A stretch of DNA of 64,000 bases from Inhella crocodyli (GTDB lineage Bacteria > Pseudomonadota > Gammaproteobacteria > Burkholderiales > Burkholderiaceae_C). Shown here one piece after another: positions 23,720-32,619 of this stretch (the first letter of the stretch is position 1; each line of letters opens with the position of its first letter). The translations under genes were made by a program, and so were the position numbers. The notes under the pieces are model-generated. The model had not been told where the DNA came from. It did not search any database and was given only the letters and a program-made list of their open reading frames with translations. The stretch lies in NCBI RefSeq assembly GCF_004004565.1, contig NZ_SACM01000002.1, positions 310,001 to 374,000 of the forward strand, given 5' to 3'.

Positions 23720-24643
23720 ATGGAAACCAAGTGGCTTGAAGACTTCGTGAGCCTGGCCGAGACGCGCAGCTTTTCGCGCTCGGCGCAGCTGCGCCACGTC
23801 ACCCAGCCGGCGTTCTCGCGCCGCATCCAAGCCCTGGAGGCCTGGGCCGGCATGGACTTGGTGGACCGCAGCAGCTACCCCACCCGGCTCACGCCGGCGG
23901 GCGAAACCCTGCTGGCGCAGTCCATCGAGATCCTGGCCAACCTGCAGGCCACGCGCAACATGCTGCGCAGCCACCAGGCCACGGGCGCCGACATGATCGA
24001 GTTCGCGGTGCCGCACTCCTTGGCCTTCAGCTTTTTTCCGCACTGGCTGATGGAGCTGCGCAAGCAGCTCGACCCCTTCAAGTGCCGGCTCAACGCCGCC
24101 AACGTGCACGACGCCGTGCTGCAACTCAGCGAGGGCCATTGCGACTTGCTGCTGGCCTACCACCATGCCAGCCAGCCCTTGCAGCTGGACCCCGAGCGCT
24201 ACGAGATGCTGAGCCTGGGGCACGACACCCTGGCGGCCTTTGCCCGGCCCGACCCCGACGGGCAGGCGCTGTTCCGCCTGCCCGGCCACCCGGGCCAAAA
24301 GATCCCCTTCCTCGCCTATGCCGAGGGCGCTTATCTGGCCCGCTTGGTGGAAATCATCGTCAAGGAAGCCGGCGTGCCCTTGCACCTGGACGCGCTGTAC
24401 GAAACCGACATGGCCGAGGGCCTCAAGGCCATGGCCATGGAGGGCCATGGCCTGGCCTTCTTGCCGGCCAGCTCGGTCAAGCGCGAGCTGCGCGCCCGCC
24501 GTCTCGTGCCCGCGGCGCCGCCCGGCGCCTTCGAATTGCAAGTCGCGCTGCGCATTTACCGCGAGCGCCCAGAGCACAAAAAGCGCCCCAAACCGGCCGC
24601 CACGGCCTTGTGGGACTTCCTCGCGGCCCGGCAGCCGGCATGA
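23720..24643 (+). CDS. LysR-family regulator, HypT/YjiE-like
   Basis: A 307-residue LysR protein. The winged helix-turn-helix (1-62) reads WLEDFVSLAETRSFSRSAQLRHVTQPAFSR, and the effector domain covers about 90-300. The N terminus and central features (HSLAFSFFPHWL, EGHCDLLLAYHH, EGAYLARLVE, GLAFLPASSVKREL) are close to HypT (YjiE), the hypochlorite-responsive regulator, but also to its close relatives of unknown signal. It is separated by 108 bases from gltI downstream, which it might regulate; this is context only. Confidence 0.9.
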   Translation: METKWLEDFVSLAETRSFSRSAQLRHVTQPAFSRRIQALEAWAGMDLVDRSSYPTRLTPAGETLLAQSIEILANLQATRNMLRSHQATGADMIEFAVPHSLAFSFFPHWLMELRKQLDPFKCRLNAANVHDAVLQLSEGHCDLLLAYHHASQPLQLDPERYEMLSLGHDTLAAFARPDPDGQALFRLPGHPGQKIPFLAYAEGAYLARLVEIIVKEAGVPLHLDALYETDMAEGLKAMAMEGHGLAFLPASSVKRELRARRLVPAAPPGAFELQVALRIYRERPEHKKRPKPAATALWDFLAARQPA

Positions 24644-24751
24644 GCCCATGCCGAGTCGGCGGCCCCGGGAAACCCTGGGCGGCCTGATGCCTGCGGAGGG
24701 GCTCTGCTAGGGTTGCGCTTTTGGCCCTCGGGGTCGATCGCAGGAGTCCTC

Positions 24752-25654
24752 ATGTCGAAGAAGTCGGTGCTAGCCCTGTCCCTGGTGTTGGCCGTGGCCG
24801 CGGTGCAGGCCAACACGAGCGACACGCTCAAAAAAATCAAAGACAGCGGTGCCGTGACCATGGGCGTGCGCGAGTCCTCGGGCGCGCTGTCGTTCACCCT
24901 GGGTGACGGCAAGTTCGCCGGCTACCACGTCGAGGTCTGCGACAAGGTCTTGCGGGTGGTGCAAAAGCAGCTGGGGCTGACGCAGCTCACCGTGCGTTAC
25001 CAGCCGGTGACCTCGCAGAACCGCATCCCGCTGGTGCAAAACGGCAACGTCGACATCGAGTGTGGCTCCACCACCAACAACGCCACGCGCCAAAAGGACG
25101 TGGCCTTCGCGGTGACCACCTTTGTGGAAGAAGTCCGCATCGCCGTCAAGGCCAACTCGGGCATCACCAGCATCAACCAGCTGAACGGCAAGACGGTGGC
25201 CACCACCACGGGCACCACCAGCGTGCAAACGCTGCGCCGCCATGAGCGCGCTAACGGCGTGGATTTCAAAGAAATCTTGGGCAAGGACCACGCCGACAGC
25301 TTCTTGCTCTTGGAGTCGGGCCGGGCCGACGCGTTCGTGATGGACTCGCAGATCTTGGCCGGCGCCATTGCCAAGAGCAAGAAGCCTTCGGACTTCAAGA
25401 TCGTTGGGGAAACGCTGTCGGTCGAGCCCATCGCCATCGTGTTCCGCAAGGACGACCCCGCCTTCAAGAAGGCCGTGGACGACGCCATCGTCGGCCTGAT
25501 GAAGTCCGGCGAGCTGGCCAAGATGTACGACAAGTGGTTCGTGCAGCCGATTCCGCCCACCCAAACCAGCCTGAACCTGCCGGCCAGCGTGGCCACCAAG
25601 GCGGCGTGGGCCAGCCCGAACGACAAGCCGATGGAGGACTACGCGAAGAAGTGA
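24752..25654 (+). CDS. gltI: Glutamate/aspartate ABC transporter, periplasmic binding protein
   Basis: A 300-residue family-3 solute-binding protein. Signal peptide 1-20 (cleavage after VQA), then the bilobal fold: MGVRESSGALSF, the domain crossover DIECGSTTNNATRQK, and TTGTTSVQTLRRH. These match GltI, which delivers glutamate and aspartate to the GltJK permease. Start is the ATG at 24752 with AGGAG five bases upstream. It heads the gltIJKL operon. Confidence 0.93.
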   Translation: MSKKSVLALSLVLAVAAVQANTSDTLKKIKDSGAVTMGVRESSGALSFTLGDGKFAGYHVEVCDKVLRVVQKQLGLTQLTVRYQPVTSQNRIPLVQNGNVDIECGSTTNNATRQKDVAFAVTTFVEEVRIAVKANSGITSINQLNGKTVATTTGTTSVQTLRRHERANGVDFKEILGKDHADSFLLLESGRADAFVMDSQILAGAIAKSKKPSDFKIVGETLSVEPIAIVFRKDDPAFKKAVDDAIVGLMKSGELAKMYDKWFVQPIPPTQTSLNLPASVATKAAWASPNDKPMEDYAKK

Positions 25655-25682
25655 CGCGTGGCCACAGCCTTGGCTGATTTTC

Positions 25683-25703
25683 GCGGGCGCCTCAGGCGCC
25701 CGC
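25683..25703 (+). other. GC-rich hairpin between gltI and gltJ
   Basis: GCGGGCGCC (25683-25691), loop TCA, GGCGCCCGC (25695-25703): a perfect 9-bp stem in the only sizeable gap of the gltIJKL operon. No strong T-run follows. Such hairpins after binding-protein genes stabilise the upstream mRNA or partly terminate, giving excess binding protein over permease. Confidence 0.7.
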
Positions 25704-25728
25704 TGTCCTGTTCGACGGAGGGAGCGTG

Positions 25729-26490
25729 ATGTCGGCGGATTGGTGGCAAAGCCAGCGGGAGCTTTGGTGCAAGGACACCGTGGAACTCACGGTGATTGAA
25801 GGCTGCATGGGCAAGGCCCCCGGCGTGCAGACCTACCTCGACATGCTGTTGTCGGCCTGGGGTTGGACCGTCGCGGTGGCCGGCATCGGCATGGCCGTGG
25901 CCTTGGTCGTTGGGTCCTTGGTCGGCGTGGCCAGAACCACGCCGATGCGGGGCTTGGTGCTGCTCGGCGACGCGTGGACCGAACTCTTTCGCAACGTGCC
26001 GCTGATCGTGCAGTTGTTCCTCTGGTTCTTCGTGGTGCCCGAGTTCGTGCCTCTGTTGAAGCAGGCGCCCAGTGTGGCGCTGGCGGGGGTTGGGCTGGGT
26101 TTCTTCACCTCCGCCCGCATCAGCGAGCAGGTGCGCGCCGGCATTCAAAGCATTCCCAAGGGGCAGTGGCATGCCGGTTTGGCGATCGGGCTCAGCCTGC
26201 CGCAGACCTACCGCCACGTGTTGCTGCCCGTCGCCTTCCGCGTGGTGATCCCGCCGCTGACGTCCGAGTGCATGAACGTCGTCAAGAACAGCGCGGTGGC
26301 CTTTGCCGTGAGCGTGGCGGAACTGACGCTCATTGCCAAGCAAGTGGGTGAAGAAACGTCCCAGCACACGGCGGTCTACGCCGTCGTGACCTTGCTTTAC
26401 TTCGTCACGGCCTTCTCGGTGTACCTCCTGGCCAGTGGCATCGCAAAGGCGGTGCAAGTCCCCGGCGTGGCGGGGGGGGGTGGTCGGTGA
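25729..26490 (+). CDS. gltJ: Glutamate/aspartate ABC transporter permease GltJ
   Basis: The 253-residue inner-membrane permease has about five transmembrane helices and the cytoplasmic EAA-type loop (EQVRAGIQSIPKGQWHAGLAIGL, about 133-155) that docks onto the ATPase. Start at the ATG at 25729 is preferred because GGAGG (25717-25721) is seven bases upstream; the GTG one codon earlier is too close. Near its 3' end is a run of nine G residues (26472-26480) encoding Gly residues, and the stop overlaps the gltK GTG start (GTGA). Confidence 0.93.
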   Translation: MSADWWQSQRELWCKDTVELTVIEGCMGKAPGVQTYLDMLLSAWGWTVAVAGIGMAVALVVGSLVGVARTTPMRGLVLLGDAWTELFRNVPLIVQLFLWFFVVPEFVPLLKQAPSVALAGVGLGFFTSARISEQVRAGIQSIPKGQWHAGLAIGLSLPQTYRHVLLPVAFRVVIPPLTSECMNVVKNSAVAFAVSVAELTLIAKQVGEETSQHTAVYAVVTLLYFVTAFSVYLLASGIAKAVQVPGVAGGGGR

Positions 26491-27176
26491 ACCTGGACTT
26501 TGGTTTTGTCACCGCCGAGTACCTCACCGTCTTTGTCCTGAAGGGCCTGGGCTTCTCGTTGCTGTTGACCCTGGTGGCGATGGTGGGGGGCATCGCGCTG
26601 GGAACCGTGTTGGCCCTGATGCGCTTGTCGAAGCAGCCTGTCCTGAGTTGGCCGGCGGCGGGGTACGTCAACCTGATGCGCTCGGTACCGCTGGTGATGG
26701 TCATCCTGTGGTTCTTCCTGCTCCTGCCCAGCGGCGTGTACCAGCAGATCGGGGGGCAGTGGGCCGACGACAACAAGGTCGCGATTTCGGCCTTCATCAC
26801 CTTCACCTGCTTCGAAGCGGCCTACTACAGCGAAATCATTCGGGCGGGCATTCAGTCCGTTCCCCAAGGCCAATCTCAGGCGGGGGCGGCCCTGGGGATG
26901 CGGCCGTCCCAAACCATGCGCCTGGTGGTGCTGCCGCAAGCCTTCCGGAACATGCTGCCGGTGTTGCTGACCCAGACCATCATCCTGTTCCAGGACACCT
27001 CGCTGGTGTACGCCATCGGCGCCTCGGACCTGCTGCACGCCTTCGATTACGCCCGCACCAACCTCGGGCGCTCGATCGAGGGCAACCTGTTGGCCGCGGC
27101 CGTCTACTTCGCCATCTGCTTCAGCCTGTCGCTGGCCGTGCGCCAGTTGCAAAAGCGCATCCAAGTCATCCGGTGA
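26487..27176 (+). CDS. gltK: Glutamate/aspartate ABC transporter permease GltK
   Basis: A 229-residue permease, partner of GltJ. It has about five transmembrane helices and the EAA loop [24 protein letters not shown] (about 112-135). Start is GTG at 26487, overlapping the gltJ stop by four bases. The segment [22 protein letters not shown] is characteristic of GltK. The gltL ATPase starts 4 bases after its stop. Confidence 0.93.
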   Translation: MNLDFGFVTAEYLTVFVLKGLGFSLLLTLVAMVGGIALGTVLALMRLSKQPVLSWPAAGYVNLMRSVPLVMVILWFFLLLPSGVYQQIGGQWADDNKVAISAFITFTCFEAAYYSEIIRAGIQSVPQGQSQAGAALGMRPSQTMRLVVLPQAFRNMLPVLLTQTIILFQDTSLVYAIGASDLLHAFDYARTNLGRSIEGNLLAAAVYFAICFSLSLAVRQLQKRIQVIR

Positions 27177-27180
27177 CCGC

Positions 27181-27915
<735 letters not shown>

Positions 27916-27932
27916 CTTCCGAGCTCGATGCC

Positions 27933-28802
27933 ATGAACCGACGTTTCCTTTGGCCCCTGCTGGCCGCCGCCGCGCTGACGGCCTGCGCCACCCCGTCCCC
28001 GCCCCCCGCGCCGGCGCCCGACACCCTGGTGGCGGTGAGCGCCGACCACAAGTTGGTGCGCTTCAACGCCGCCCGCCCCGGGGTGTTGCAGTCCAGCCTG
28101 GCCTTGCGCGGCCTGAAGCCGGGCGAGCAGATCGTCGGCATCGACTACCGCGTGGCCCGCGGCGAGCTGTACGCGTTGGCCGACAGCGGGCAGCTCTACC
28201 GCGTCGACGTCGACCAGGCCGTGCTGGGCCCCGTGGGCGAGCCGGTGCCGCTGCCAGGCGGCAAGGCCGGCCCCTGGGGCGTCGACTTCAACCCCACGGT
28301 GGACCGCCTGCGCGTGGTCAATGCGCAGGGCTTCAGCCTGCGCCGCCACCCGGGCACCGGCGCCCAGGTCGACGGCGACCCCAACACGCCCAGCGTGCAG
28401 CCCGACGGCAACCTGCGCATCGACCCCGCCGACGGCACGCCCCGCCCCGTGCGCATCGTGGCGGTGGCCTACACCTACAACAAGAACGACGAGAAGCTGA
28501 CGACGAACTACGCCATCGACGCGGCCCAGGGCCGCCTGATGGTGATGGGCAGCGTGGAAGGGCAGCAGCCCGTGGTCTCGCCCAACACCGGTCGCCTGCG
28601 CGACGTAGGCCCCTTGGGCATCCCGGCTTTTCAGCGCGCCCACTTCGACATCGCCGACGTGCGCAACACCGCGTACCTGAGTGCCTCGCATGGCAGCGGC
28701 GCCGACGTGCTCTACCGCGTGGACCTGGGCACCGGCCAGGCCACGCGCATCGGCCCCATGGCCGCCAGCGGCCCGCTGCGCGGCTTGGCCGTTCAACCCT
28801 GA
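27933..28802 (+). CDS. DUF4394 lipoprotein
   Basis: A 289-residue protein with a lipoprotein signal (lipobox LTAC, Cys about 18) and a DUF4394 domain filling the rest: repeated beta-propeller-like segments such as LVAVSADHKLVRF, GIDYRVARGELYAL, GVDFNPTVDRLRVVN and GPLRGLAVQP. DUF4394 proteins are exported and of unknown function. It is followed 9 bases later by the catalase-like gene, with GAGGAGG between them, so the two are probably co-expressed. Confidence 0.88.
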   Translation: MNRRFLWPLLAAAALTACATPSPPPAPAPDTLVAVSADHKLVRFNAARPGVLQSSLALRGLKPGEQIVGIDYRVARGELYALADSGQLYRVDVDQAVLGPVGEPVPLPGGKAGPWGVDFNPTVDRLRVVNAQGFSLRRHPGTGAQVDGDPNTPSVQPDGNLRIDPADGTPRPVRIVAVAYTYNKNDEKLTTNYAIDAAQGRLMVMGSVEGQQPVVSPNTGRLRDVGPLGIPAFQRAHFDIADVRNTAYLSASHGSGADVLYRVDLGTGQATRIGPMAASGPLRGLAVQP

Positions 28803-28811
28803 GGAGGGCGC

Positions 28812-29786
28812 ATGCCCAGCACCCAATGGAAAGAGGTCTTCCTGCCCGGTGAGGGCGAGCGGCACGTGGCCGCGGCGCGCGACATCGTGGCGATGCAGCG
28901 CCGCAAAAGCGAGAGGTACGGCCGCGGCCGGGCCCTGCACCGCAAGGGCACCGGGGCCGCGCTGGGCCGGCTGACCGTCGCCGGCGGCTTGCCCGCCCAC
29001 GCCGCCCACGGCCTGTTCGCGAAGCCCGGCGAGCACCCGGTGTGGGTGCGCTTTTCCAATGGTGGCGTGGACGTGCAGAGCGACCGCCGGCCCGACATCC
29101 GCGGTTTTGCCTTCCGGGTGTTCGACGTTCAGGGCGAGTCGGCGCTGGGCGGGCCCACCGACCACCAGGACTTCTCGCTGATCAACCAGACGCGCTTCGC
29201 CTTCCCCACCAGCGAGCATTTCCTGCAGCTGGTGCTGGCCGCGGGCAAGGGGCCGGGCGCGCTCTTGGCTTGGTTCTTCAAAGCCTTCGGGCCGCTGGGC
29301 GCGCTCAAACGCTTGAAGGAGATGGCGGGCACCTTCAAGCGCCCCTTCACCGGTTACGCCACCGAGTCGTTCAGCAGCGTGCTCCCCATCGCGTGTGGGC
29401 CTCACGCCTGCAAGGTGCGGCTGCAGCCTTTGTCCCAGCGCACGCCGCGCCCCGAGGCGGCGGCCGATTGGGGCGCCGACTTCGCCGCGCAAGCCGCCGA
29501 AGGCCCGATCCGCTACGCGCTGCAGCTGCAGTTCTTCGAAGACGAAGCGCGCACGCCCATCGAAGACGCCACGGTGGAGTGGCCCGAGTCGGTCGCGCCT
29601 TGGCTCACGGTGGGCGAGCTGGTGGTGCAGGCGCCGTCGAAGGACAAGGTGTTCCTGGAGCAGATCGAACGCGGCGTCTTCGACCCCTGGCAGGCCCTGG
29701 CGGCGCACCGCCCGCTGGGCGAGGTGATGCGCGCGCGCAAGGTCGTGTACTTCGAGTCGGAAAAGGCGCGCGGCGCCTCGGCCTGA
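28812..29786 (+). CDS. Catalase-like heme protein (short catalase family)
   Basis: A 324-residue protein of the catalase superfamily, about two-thirds the length of a classical catalase. The distal His is probably that of LHRKGTGAALG (about 44-54, matching the HAKGAGAFG catalase motif), and VWVRFSNGG...RRPDIRGFAFRVFD corresponds to the catalase core. The proximal heme-ligand motif of classical catalases (RLFSYxDT) is not recognisable; the C terminus ends with MRARKVVYFES, as in minimal catalase-related peroxidases, where a Tyr there may bind heme. No signal peptide. Peroxidase rather than true catalase activity seems more likely. Confidence 0.8.
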   Translation: MPSTQWKEVFLPGEGERHVAAARDIVAMQRRKSERYGRGRALHRKGTGAALGRLTVAGGLPAHAAHGLFAKPGEHPVWVRFSNGGVDVQSDRRPDIRGFAFRVFDVQGESALGGPTDHQDFSLINQTRFAFPTSEHFLQLVLAAGKGPGALLAWFFKAFGPLGALKRLKEMAGTFKRPFTGYATESFSSVLPIACGPHACKVRLQPLSQRTPRPEAAADWGADFAAQAAEGPIRYALQLQFFEDEARTPIEDATVEWPESVAPWLTVGELVVQAPSKDKVFLEQIERGVFDPWQALAAHRPLGEVMRARKVVYFESEKARGASA

Positions 29787-30040
29787 TGCCCAGGCCGACC
29801 GGACAGGCCACGTCGCGGGCCCAGCGCCGAAACGCGATCGTCGTCAGCGCCGTGGGCGTGCTGCTGGGCAGCTTGAAGGCGCTGTTGCTGTTCGCGGTGA
29901 CGGGCGCCTGGGTGTGGCTGCTGGTGCTGCCGGTGTTGGTCGGCTGGGCCTGGCACCGGCTGGGGCAGGGCGCCTACCCCGCGGGCCCGCCCACGCCGCC
30001 GGATGCGGCGGGCGGTGCGGAGACCGGCGCTTCGTCCTGA
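29786..30040 (+). CDS. Small two-helix membrane protein (hypothetical)
   Basis: An 84-residue frame starting at the ATG that overlaps the catalase-like stop by one base (TGATG). It has a basic N terminus and two hydrophobic segments (about 17-39 and 41-54), then a Pro/Ala/Gly-rich tail. The membrane character and coupling favour a real gene. Against it, the last 67 bases overlap the convergent cysteine-rich gene and no clear ribosome site is present. Function unknown. Confidence 0.5.
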   Translation: MPRPTGQATSRAQRRNAIVVSAVGVLLGSLKALLLFAVTGAWVWLLVLPVLVGWAWHRLGQGAYPAGPPTPPDAAGGAETGASS

Positions 30041-30201
30041 AGCGCGCGCAGGCAGCGCAGGCACAAGCAGCCTTCCCAACGCGCCGCGAGGGCGGCTTGT
30101 TGCTCGGCGCTCAGCGTCAGCTCGAAACAGGCGCAATGCCCATCGCGCGCGCCACAGTCGAAGCCGCCGCCGCAGCGGGGGCAGGTGCTGGCCTCAGGCA
30201 T
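29974..30201 (-). CDS. Cysteine-rich CWC family protein
   Basis: A 75-residue protein with the CWC arrangement: CPRCGGGFDCG, then CACF, then WEGCLCLRCL, giving eight cysteines positioned for zinc or an Fe-S cluster. These small proteins are widespread in Proteobacteria and of unknown function. The ATG (30201) overlaps the stop of matB by eight bases, so translation is probably coupled. The C-terminal tail overlaps the convergent 84-residue gene. Confidence 0.78.
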   Translation of the reverse strand: MPEASTCPRCGGGFDCGARDGHCACFELTLSAEQQAALAARWEGCLCLRCLRALQDEAPVSAPPAASGGVGGPAG

Positions 30202-31690
30202 ACAAGCCCGCGTGCTGCTCGCGCAGCGCCTTCTTCTGCACCTTGCCCATGGCGTTGCGCGGCAGCTCGGCCACCACCAACAGGCGCTTGGGGCACTTGA
30301 AGGCCGCAATCTGGCCGCGCAGCGTGCGCAGCAGGGCCTCGGGGTCCAGGGTGGCGCCGGCCTGCGGCACCAACAGCGCGGTCACGGCCTCGCCGAAATC
30401 GGGGTGGGGCAGGCCGATGACGGCACTCTCCTGCACGCCGGGCAGCGCGTTCAGGTGGCCCTCCACCTCGGCCGGGTAGACGTTGAAGCCGCCGGTGATG
30501 ACCAGGTCCTTGGCGCGTCCCACCAGGTGCAGGTAACCGTCGGCGTCCAGGCGGCCCAGGTCGCCGGTGCGAAAGAAGCCGTCGGCCGTGAACTCGGTGG
30601 CGCTGAGCTCGGGGCGCTTCCAGTAGCCGCCGAACACGTTGGGGCCCTTCACCTCCACGCCGCCCACGCCCTCGGCGTCGGGCTGGGCGATGCGCAGCTG
30701 CACGCCGGGCAGGGCCGGGCCCACGCTGGCGCGGCGGCGTTCGCCGCGCAGCGGATTGCTGGTCAGCATGCCGGTCTCGCTCATGCCGTAGCGCTCCAAG
30801 ATCACCTGCCCGGTGCGCGCGGTGAAGGCGTCGAAGGTCTCGGCCTGCAGCGGGGCCGAGCCGCTGACGAACAGGCGCACGCTGGCGGCGGCCTCGCGCG
30901 TGAAGCCGGCGAAGCCCAGCAGCCGCGTGTACAGCGTGGGCACGCCCATGAACACCGTGGCACCGCGCAGCTGCTGGGTCACCAGCACCGGCTCGAAGCG
31001 CGGGCACCAGCGCAGGCGGCTGCCGCTCATCAAGGCGCAGTGGCTGGCCACGAACAGGCCGTGCACGTGGAAGATGGGCAGTGCGTGCACCAGCACGTCG
31101 TCGGGCGTGAAGCCCCACAGGGCCACCAAGGTCTCGGCGTTGCTGCGCAGGTTGCCGTGCGTCAGCAGCGCGCCCTTGCTCACGCCCGTGGTGCCGCTGG
31201 TGTACAGGATGGCCGCGGCGTCGCCGTCGGCGCGGGGCAGCACGGCGTCCGTCAGGCGGGGCAGCAGCTGGGTCGCGCGGTCCAGCAGCGTGCCTTGGCG
31301 CTCGGTGCCCAGGGTGAACACCCAGTCGACCTCGTGCTGGAAGGCCAGCTTGCTGGCCCAGTGGAAGGCCTCGGGCGCGACCACCAGCAGGCGCGGTTCG
31401 GCGTCCTTCAAAAAGTGCGCCAGTTCGGCCTTTTGGTAAGCAGGGTTCAGCGGCACCAGCACCAGGCCGGCGCGCAGGCAGGCCAGCCAAACCATCAGAG
31501 CCTCGACCGATTTCTCGGTCTGCAGCATCACCCGCTCGCCGGGCTGCAAGCCCAGGTCGGTGAACAGGGTGGCCAGCAGCGCGCTGCCTTGGCGCAGGTC
31601 GTCCCAGGTGTAGGCGAGGTCGGAATCGGCCAGTTCGATGGCGGTGCCGCTGCGCGGCCACGCAGCACTGAGCGCTTGGTACAGGTTCAT
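30194..31690 (-). CDS. matB: Malonyl-CoA synthetase (acyl-CoA ligase)
   Basis: A 498-residue ANL-superfamily ligase that joins malonate (or methylmalonate) to CoA with ATP. P-loop YTSGTTGVSKGA at 163-174, then the MatB-type block HALPIFHVHGLFVASHCAL, FMGVPTLYTRLL, RLFVSGSAPL, and ERYGMSETGM. The C-terminal lid has the acyl-adenylate hinge GRAKDLVITGGFN and the catalytic Lys of NAMGKVQKK. The Arg of RLFVSGSAPL and neighbouring residues match characterised MatB malonate contacts, so malonate is favoured over long-chain acids. No malonyl-CoA decarboxylase or malonate carrier is adjacent. Confidence 0.9.
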   Translation of the reverse strand: MNLYQALSAAWPRSGTAIELADSDLAYTWDDLRQGSALLATLFTDLGLQPGERVMLQTEKSVEALMVWLACLRAGLVLVPLNPAYQKAELAHFLKDAEPRLLVVAPEAFHWASKLAFQHEVDWVFTLGTERQGTLLDRATQLLPRLTDAVLPRADGDAAAILYTSGTTGVSKGALLTHGNLRSNAETLVALWGFTPDDVLVHALPIFHVHGLFVASHCALMSGSRLRWCPRFEPVLVTQQLRGATVFMGVPTLYTRLLGFAGFTREAAASVRLFVSGSAPLQAETFDAFTARTGQVILERYGMSETGMLTSNPLRGERRRASVGPALPGVQLRIAQPDAEGVGGVEVKGPNVFGGYWKRPELSATEFTADGFFRTGDLGRLDADGYLHLVGRAKDLVITGGFNVYPAEVEGHLNALPGVQESAVIGLPHPDFGEAVTALLVPQAGATLDPEALLRTLRGQIAAFKCPKRLLVVAELPRNAMGKVQKKALREQHAGLYA

Positions 31691-31723
31691 GGGCCGAAGG
31701 ATAGGGTCGGCCAGCCCCTGGGG

Positions 31724-32470
31724 TCAGGGTTTGGCCTTGGCCGGGCGCAGGCCATCCAGCTTGGGCAGCGCGGCGTTCAAGCGCGCCAGGGCGGCTTGCT
31801 GCTTCATGGCCTTCGGGAAGGCGAGGTAGAGCCGGTCGCGGGCGATGGGGGTGGGCAGCCACACGAAACGGTCGCGCTGCCCGCTCAGCTCGGGGTGGGA
31901 GGCCAGCACGGCGTCGAAGCCGGCGCGTCCGTTGCCCACGAGGGCGCCGTCGACGTGATCGCGCAGCAGCTTGCGCAAGCGGCTCGTCACGCCGATATCG
32001 CGCTCGACGCGGAACAGGCCGTCGGCGATGGCGCGGTCCACCTCGTCGCCGTAGCTGGCACCGGTCACGCCACCCAGGGTCTTGCCCTTCAGGTCGGCCA
32101 ATTGCGTGAGCTTGAAGGCCTTGTCCTTGAGGGTGACAACGTGGATGTCGTCGTTGAACAAGGGGGCGGAGTAGTCGAACCATTCGGCCCGCTCGGCCGT
32201 CCACGACACGCCCATGAGCCCGCCATCGCCACGCTTGGCCAGTTCGAGGGCGCGTTTCCAGGGCACCAGTTCGATGTCGTAGCGGTCGCCGGTCAGGGCT
32301 TCAGCGCGGCGCAGGATGTCCACCAGGAAGCCCGCGGGCTTGCCGTCTTGCAGGTGCACGACCGGGGCGTACTTGTCGTCGCCATAAACCTTCAAGGTGT
32401 CGGCCGTCGCGCCAGTGCCCAGGCCCCAGGCCACCGCAACGACGCCCAGCCAACGCTGCCAAGCCACCAT
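31724..32470 (-). CDS. Periplasmic solute-binding protein, family 3
   Basis: A 248-residue protein with a signal peptide (about 1-24, cleavage after ATA) and an amino-acid-type (PF00497) binding fold: LKVYGDDKYAPVVHLQDGKPAGFLVDIL, DGGLMGVSWTAERAEWFDYSAPL, and GKTLGGVTGASYGDEVDRAI. No permease or ATPase is next to it, so it is an orphan binding protein, perhaps a sensor-like or lone subunit. Start is the ATG at 32470 with AGGAG eight bases upstream. It diverges from uvrA with 149 bases between the starts. Confidence 0.88.
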   Translation of the reverse strand: MVAWQRWLGVVAVAWGLGTGATADTLKVYGDDKYAPVVHLQDGKPAGFLVDILRRAEALTGDRYDIELVPWKRALELAKRGDGGLMGVSWTAERAEWFDYSAPLFNDDIHVVTLKDKAFKLTQLADLKGKTLGGVTGASYGDEVDRAIADGLFRVERDIGVTSRLRKLLRDHVDGALVGNGRAGFDAVLASHPELSGQRDRFVWLPTPIARDRLYLAFPKAMKQQAALARLNAALPKLDGLRPAKAKP

Positions 32471-32540
32471 GTCTTTCTCCTGCAAACGCGCCGGGTCGAG
32501 GATAGAGCGGGGCCGTGCCGCTGCATACCCGGGTTGGCAC

Positions 32541-32563
32541 CTCGCCCATCTCGGTCGGGCGAG
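32541..32563. other. Hairpin in the divergent region upstream of uvrA
   Basis: CTCGCCC (32541-32547) pairs with GGGCGAG (32557-32563) around a 9-base loop. The 149-bp gap 32471-32619 contains no match to the CTGT-N8-ACAG LexA box that I can see. The hairpin may lie in the uvrA leader; function unknown. Confidence 0.3.
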
Positions 32564-32619
32564 CCCGGCTTCGTCCGGGGCGACCACAATGTCCGCCCCT
32601 CTCCCCCACGGCCCCTCCC

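Noticed and set aside
21434..24649. A 1071-codon reverse-strand open frame opposite the ABC exporter and LysR genes
   Set aside because: Low-complexity His/Gln/Gly/Val composition mirrors the antisense of real genes; no conserved motif.
32471..32619. SOS (LexA) box upstream of uvrA
   Set aside because: No CTGT-N8-ACAG or close variant seen in the gap.
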